Source: Eggerthellaceae bacterium (GTDB lineage Bacteria; Actinomycetota; Coriobacteriia; Coriobacteriales; Eggerthellaceae). Taken from it: a stretch of 7,588 bases of DNA. The DNA lies in assembly GCA_017459485.1 (NCBI GenBank), contig JAFUCW010000399.1:1-7588 (forward strand). The letters run 5' to 3'. Made by a program: the position numbers and the translations under genes. The notes under the pieces are model-generated. The model saw only the letters and a list, made by a program, of their open reading frames with translations, had not been told where the DNA came from and ran no database searches. Shown one piece after another: positions 5,121 to 7,588 of this stretch (its first letter is position 1; each line of letters begins with the position of its first letter).

Positions 5121-5945
5121 ATGTCGACAATCGGTTTTATTGGTGCGGGGAATATGGGTCTGCCGCTTATCAAGGTGGTGTGCAAGAAGGTGGACGCAAC
5201 GCAAGTCGTTGCGTGCGACCATCATCCTGAGCGCCTGGCTGCGCTTGTCGAAGAAAAGGGACTTGTGATGGCGGACACTGCGGCGCAGGTTGCCGAGCAG
5301 AGCGAATTCGTGGTCGTGGGCATCAAGCCACATGCCATCACGGGCTTGCTCGAAGACATAGCGCCTGCCCTCAAAGCGGCGTGCGCCGAAGGAAGAACTC
5401 CCGTGCTCTGCTCGCTTGCCGCCGGCTATTCGCTCAAGGAGTTCGACCGTGTGCTGGGTGGCCTTGGGCTGATTCTGCCCATTGTGCGCCTTATGCCGAA
5501 CTCCGGCGTGGGCATTGGCGAAGGCGTGTGCCTGTTCGCTGCGAACAGCCGGATCGAAGCAACCGATCTTGAACGCCTCATGGGCTTTTTCGAGGCGGCG
5601 GGGTTGTGCGAGGCGGTCGACGAGGATACGCTCGCGCGCTCGATCCCTATCTTCTCGTGCTCGCCGGCCTACGTCTATATGTTCATAGAGTCGCTTGCCG
5701 ACGCCGGCAGCGAACTGGGCTTGGAACGCGATTTGGCCATGCGTTTAGCTGCGCAGGCCGTCAAAGGGAGCGCCGCCAACGTCCTTGAAAGCGACAAGCA
5801 CGTGGCTGCCTTGCGCGACGAGATCTGCACGCCGCGCGGCATGACGATCACGGCCACCAACCGCATGGAGAAGGCAGGCTTCCGTTCTGCGGTAATCGAA
5901 GGCGCGCTGGCCGCCTACGAACACTCCAAGAACATGCTTGACTAG
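5121..5945 (+). CDS. proC: Pyrroline-5-carboxylate reductase family protein (ProC-like)
   Basis: A 274-residue cytoplasmic oxidoreductase, the usual ProC length. ProC reduces pyrroline-5-carboxylate to proline with NAD(P)H. Seen: N-terminal dinucleotide-binding motif IGFIGAGNMG (4-13); VVGIKPHAI (65-73), the standard V/I-KP turn; MPNSGVGIGEG (125-135); and the dimer domain with SPAYVYMFIESLADAGSELG (181-200), RDLAMRLAAQAVKGSA (203-218) and the C-terminal GFRSAVIEGALAAYEHS (253-269). Departures from the classic pattern: PNSG in place of PNTPA, SCSPAY in place of GSGPAY, and TPRGMT (237-242) in place of SPGGTT. These lie around the substrate pocket, so a changed substrate or weaker proline role is possible, and the gene symbol is tentative. 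In-frame codons upstream (to 4824) cross the riboswitch on the other strand and are not coding; the start at 5121 has AAAGGGG. Transcribed divergently from the B12 operon, with no evident functional tie. Confidence 0.88.
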   Translation: MSTIGFIGAGNMGLPLIKVVCKKVDATQVVACDHHPERLAALVEEKGLVMADTAAQVAEQSEFVVVGIKPHAITGLLEDIAPALKAACAEGRTPVLCSLAAGYSLKEFDRVLGGLGLILPIVRLMPNSGVGIGEGVCLFAANSRIEATDLERLMGFFEAAGLCEAVDEDTLARSIPIFSCSPAYVYMFIESLADAGSELGLERDLAMRLAAQAVKGSAANVLESDKHVAALRDEICTPRGMTITATNRMEKAGFRSAVIEGALAAYEHSKNMLD

Positions 5946-6038
5946 CCTTGTTCTATCCCATCGTGTGCAAAGGGAAGCAAGGTTAGGATTGCCATGGGAA
6001 ACGAAGCGGCGCAGCCCGCCTCCAGCACGCGGTTCGCC
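5946..6038. other. Convergent intergenic gap with weak terminator-like structures
   Basis: Separates the ends of the reductase and the nitrogenase-like gene. On the plus strand CCTTG (5946-5950) can pair with CAAGG (5978-5982), with an inner CCC/GGG. On the minus strand a GGCG/CGCC stem (6017-6020 with 6008-6011) is followed by a T-leaning run. Neither is a textbook intrinsic terminator. Confidence 0.3.
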
Positions 6039-7454
6039 CTAGAATTTCAGGCCGTTGAGGACCATCTCGACCAGTTGCAGGGCGCCGTTCACGCCAAGGT
6101 AGGTCTTGGGAACCACGTCCAGGTACCCTAAGGTGGGAAGCATGGTCTCTATCCCGGCGAACTGCCTTTCTTCGAGCTGGAGTCGTGCAATCGTGGATCC
6201 ACTTGCGAATACGAGTTCCGGGTCGCACTGCTCTGGGTCGCGACCGAGCGTATCTCGTGCTCCCAGGCTGTCAAGAAGCTCTTCCAGCCGCGTCTTGCAG
6301 CAGTCGCTCTGTTCGTAGACGGGCCAAAGTGCCACAGGGACCATGGCCAGATAGTCGGTCAGGAAGCTGGTGGTTGCGTAGAGCTCCGAATAGCTCCCTT
6401 CGACTGCGAAGGGCACGCCCTTGGGAAGACCCGTCAGGCTGTTCAGGCGCGAGATGTAGGAAAACGACCTCATGCGTGCCTTCCTGCTCTCGGCAAGCAG
6501 CGGGCCGGCGTCTCCGCCGGCGAGTTCGGCGATGCGGGAAAATGCGTGCTCGGTGGCACCGAATCCCACTGGCGCTCCGTCGCACGCGAAGAAGGGAGTG
6601 CCGAAGCGCTCCTGGAGGTAGCGGGCCGTCTCCATGCCGTATTCGGGGTGCATGACTACGTTGAGGCACGCTTCGCCAATGTGGGCAGCGTCGTCTAGGC
6701 TGCTGCCTCCGCCCAGGACGCAGCCCACTTCCAGCCCGCACAGCTCGCATAACCTGCGCATTTCGGCCACGTCTCCAGTGTAGTTGCGCAAGTAGAGCGG
6801 CATGCCAAGCAGATTCACGCGCTTGAGCGTAGGGCGTGCTTTGTCGCCACCTTCGGCTGGCACAGCCGCGTCGACCAAAGCGCGGATGCCTGTTTCGAAC
6901 CCATGGCAGATGTCGGTGGAATACCCCGGGGTCTCCACGGTCAGGAACGGTTTTTTGCCCAAGTGCTCGGCTGCGATGCGGTCCAGGTCGTCTCCGATGA
7001 GCGCGGCGCCCGGCGTGTTAACGATACAAATCATCTTGATGCTGTCTTGGTCGCGGAAGTAGTCGAGCGCCTCTGCCAGCTTCGCTTCTGCGCCGTAGAC
7101 GTAGTCGGCGTTGTCCAGATACGTCGATGGCACGCGTGGCTGGCCAAAATACCACTTCATGGGAAAGCTCAAGGGGTCGAAGTCGAACATGCGGAACGTC
7201 TGGCTGTCGGAAAGCGAGCTGTGGTAGTACTTGCATCCGGTCGGACCGTTCAGGAGCACGGTTGCGCCCCCTGTGCCCTCGAGGGCGAACACGATGCCGC
7301 TCAGCGAATCCGGGAAGATGCCGTCCATCTCGCCCCAGGGCCGTGCCGAGCGTGGCGTGCACGGGACGGTCTTCTGTTCCGCCTGCGACCGGGGAGCGCG
7401 CACGGCGTCCGATGCCGCGTTAGAGGAATGCTTGCTCGAAGAGGATTCCGTCAT
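6039..7454 (-). CDS. Nitrogenase component 1-like oxidoreductase subunit
   Basis: A 471-residue member of the nitrogenase component 1 superfamily (NifD/NifK, ChlN/ChlB, BchY/Z, CfbD and uncharacterised relatives), which take electrons from a NifH-like iron protein. Seen: Cys32 in VPCTPRSARPWG; NGPTGCKYY (69-77, Cys74), the hallmark GPxGC; DYVYGAEAKLAEAL (117-130), matching the VFGGxxKL element; NTPGAALIGDDL (146-157), matching CPxGLIGDD but lacking its cysteine; VETPGYSTDICHGFETGIRAL (173-193); and VNLLGMP (213-219). Two of three usual N-terminal cluster cysteines are therefore present; C143 lies nearby. No motif for a FeMo-cofactor ligand such as NifD's Cys275 is evident, so nitrogen fixation is unlikely. 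The first 28 residues are low complexity. ATG at 7452-7454 has AAAGGAAG eight bases upstream and overlaps the preceding gene; a GTG at codon 18 would remove the overlap but lacks a binding site. Substrate unknown. Confidence 0.88.
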   Translation of the reverse strand: MTESSSSKHSSNAASDAVRAPRSQAEQKTVPCTPRSARPWGEMDGIFPDSLSGIVFALEGTGGATVLLNGPTGCKYYHSSLSDSQTFRMFDFDPLSFPMKWYFGQPRVPSTYLDNADYVYGAEAKLAEALDYFRDQDSIKMICIVNTPGAALIGDDLDRIAAEHLGKKPFLTVETPGYSTDICHGFETGIRALVDAAVPAEGGDKARPTLKRVNLLGMPLYLRNYTGDVAEMRRLCELCGLEVGCVLGGGSSLDDAAHIGEACLNVVMHPEYGMETARYLQERFGTPFFACDGAPVGFGATEHAFSRIAELAGGDAGPLLAESRKARMRSFSYISRLNSLTGLPKGVPFAVEGSYSELYATTSFLTDYLAMVPVALWPVYEQSDCCKTRLEELLDSLGARDTLGRDPEQCDPELVFASGSTIARLQLEERQFAGIETMLPTLGYLDVVPKTYLGVNGALQLVEMVLNGLKF

Positions 7455-7588
7455 CTTTCCAGCTTCCTTTCGCGTTCGTTTTCAGCAATTGGGCCCAGCG
7501 GCGCGCGAGCACAATGGCGGAGCCGAACCCTACATCGGGGCACATGGGGATAGTGTCTGCGACCGGCACGCTGTCCCCGAGGGGGGAC
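7420..7588 (-). CDS. C-terminal end of a second nitrogenase component 1-like subunit (partial)
   Basis: An open frame entering from the right edge gives 55 residues before a TAA at 7420-7422. The piece VPVADTIPMCPDVGFGSAI (7-25) followed by VLARRWAQLL (26-35) resembles the C-terminal end of component 1 subunits, where a P-x-x-D-x-I segment and a GF/GY-x-x-A helix are common. The remainder (36-55) looks like an unconserved tail. It overlaps the start of the downstream nitrogenase-like gene by 35 nt, indicating tight co-expression of a two-subunit complex. Identification rests on a short fragment, so it is moderate; a NifH-like iron protein gene would be expected further upstream, outside the window. 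Confidence 0.62.
   Translation of the reverse strand, partial: SPLGDSVPVADTIPMCPDVGFGSAIVLARRWAQLLKTNAKGSWKDDGILFEQAFL

Noticed and set aside
4637..5185. Minus-strand open frame of 182 codons over the cbiK leader
   Set aside because: It covers the cobalamin aptamer and terminator, whose conservation explains the sequence; the peptide is low quality and overlaps the promoter.
7451..7588. Alternative minus-strand frame ending in a TGA that overlaps the ATG at 7454
   Set aside because: The ATGA overlap is attractive, but its peptide is Arg/Pro/Cys-rich with no family resemblance, while the neighbouring frame gives a plausible component 1 C-terminus.
6039..7588. Genuine nitrogen-fixing nitrogenase (nifDK)
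   Set aside because: The third cluster cysteine motif is missing and no FeMo-cofactor ligand motif is evident; no other nif gene is in view.
1..7588. Mobile elements, CRISPR arrays, tRNA or rRNA genes
   Set aside because: No transposase or integrase, no regularly spaced repeats, and no cloverleaf or rRNA-like sequence were seen on either strand.

Overview
The window looks like chromosome from an anaerobic, moderately GC-rich actinobacterium, most probably a gut Coriobacteriia member of the Eggerthellaceae type. That placement is an inference from GC-rich codon use, several lipoproteins with long Ser/Ala/Glu-rich tethers, a Tat-exported CbiK, and nitrogenase-like genes in what appears to be a non-diazotrophic setting. 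No rRNA or other taxonomic marker is present.

Positions 1-4950 hold one minus-strand operon, read right to left. It starts at a promoter near 4920-4947 and has a leader of roughly 310 nt. The leader carries a cobalamin riboswitch (about 4776-4900), two hairpins, an intrinsic terminator (4686-4710) and a possible pseudoknot just before the first ribosome binding site. The genes are: cbiK encoding an exported, lipid-anchored chelatase (3575-4603); a small lipoprotein of unknown function (2888-3418); a substrate-binding lipoprotein (1555-2820); a FecCD/BtuC-type permease (385-1437); and the start of its ATPase (1-368, cut by the window edge). The riboswitch and the transporter class together point to uptake of corrinoids or related metallo-tetrapyrroles. 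The chelatase and the two lipoproteins would act outside the membrane and the permease/ATPase would import the ligand.

Positions 4948-5945 hold a divergent plus-strand gene for a pyrroline-5-carboxylate reductase family protein (5121-5945), with several family motifs altered. It probably has its own promoter.

Positions 6039-7588 hold a second minus-strand unit, convergent with the reductase gene. A complete nitrogenase component 1-like protein (6039-7454) is preceded, with a short overlap, by the last 55 codons of what looks like a second component 1-like subunit (7420-7588). Nitrogenase-like two-component enzymes include the tetrapyrrole reductases ChlLNB, BchXYZ and CfbCD. Their proximity to a B12-controlled chelatase/transporter operon is therefore suggestive, but the two units are separated by an unrelated gene and no direct link is visible.

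The strongest leads are the riboswitch-gated extracytoplasmic CbiK with its unknown lipoprotein partner, the divergent nitrogenase-like pair, and the duplicated start region shared by the two lipoprotein genes.
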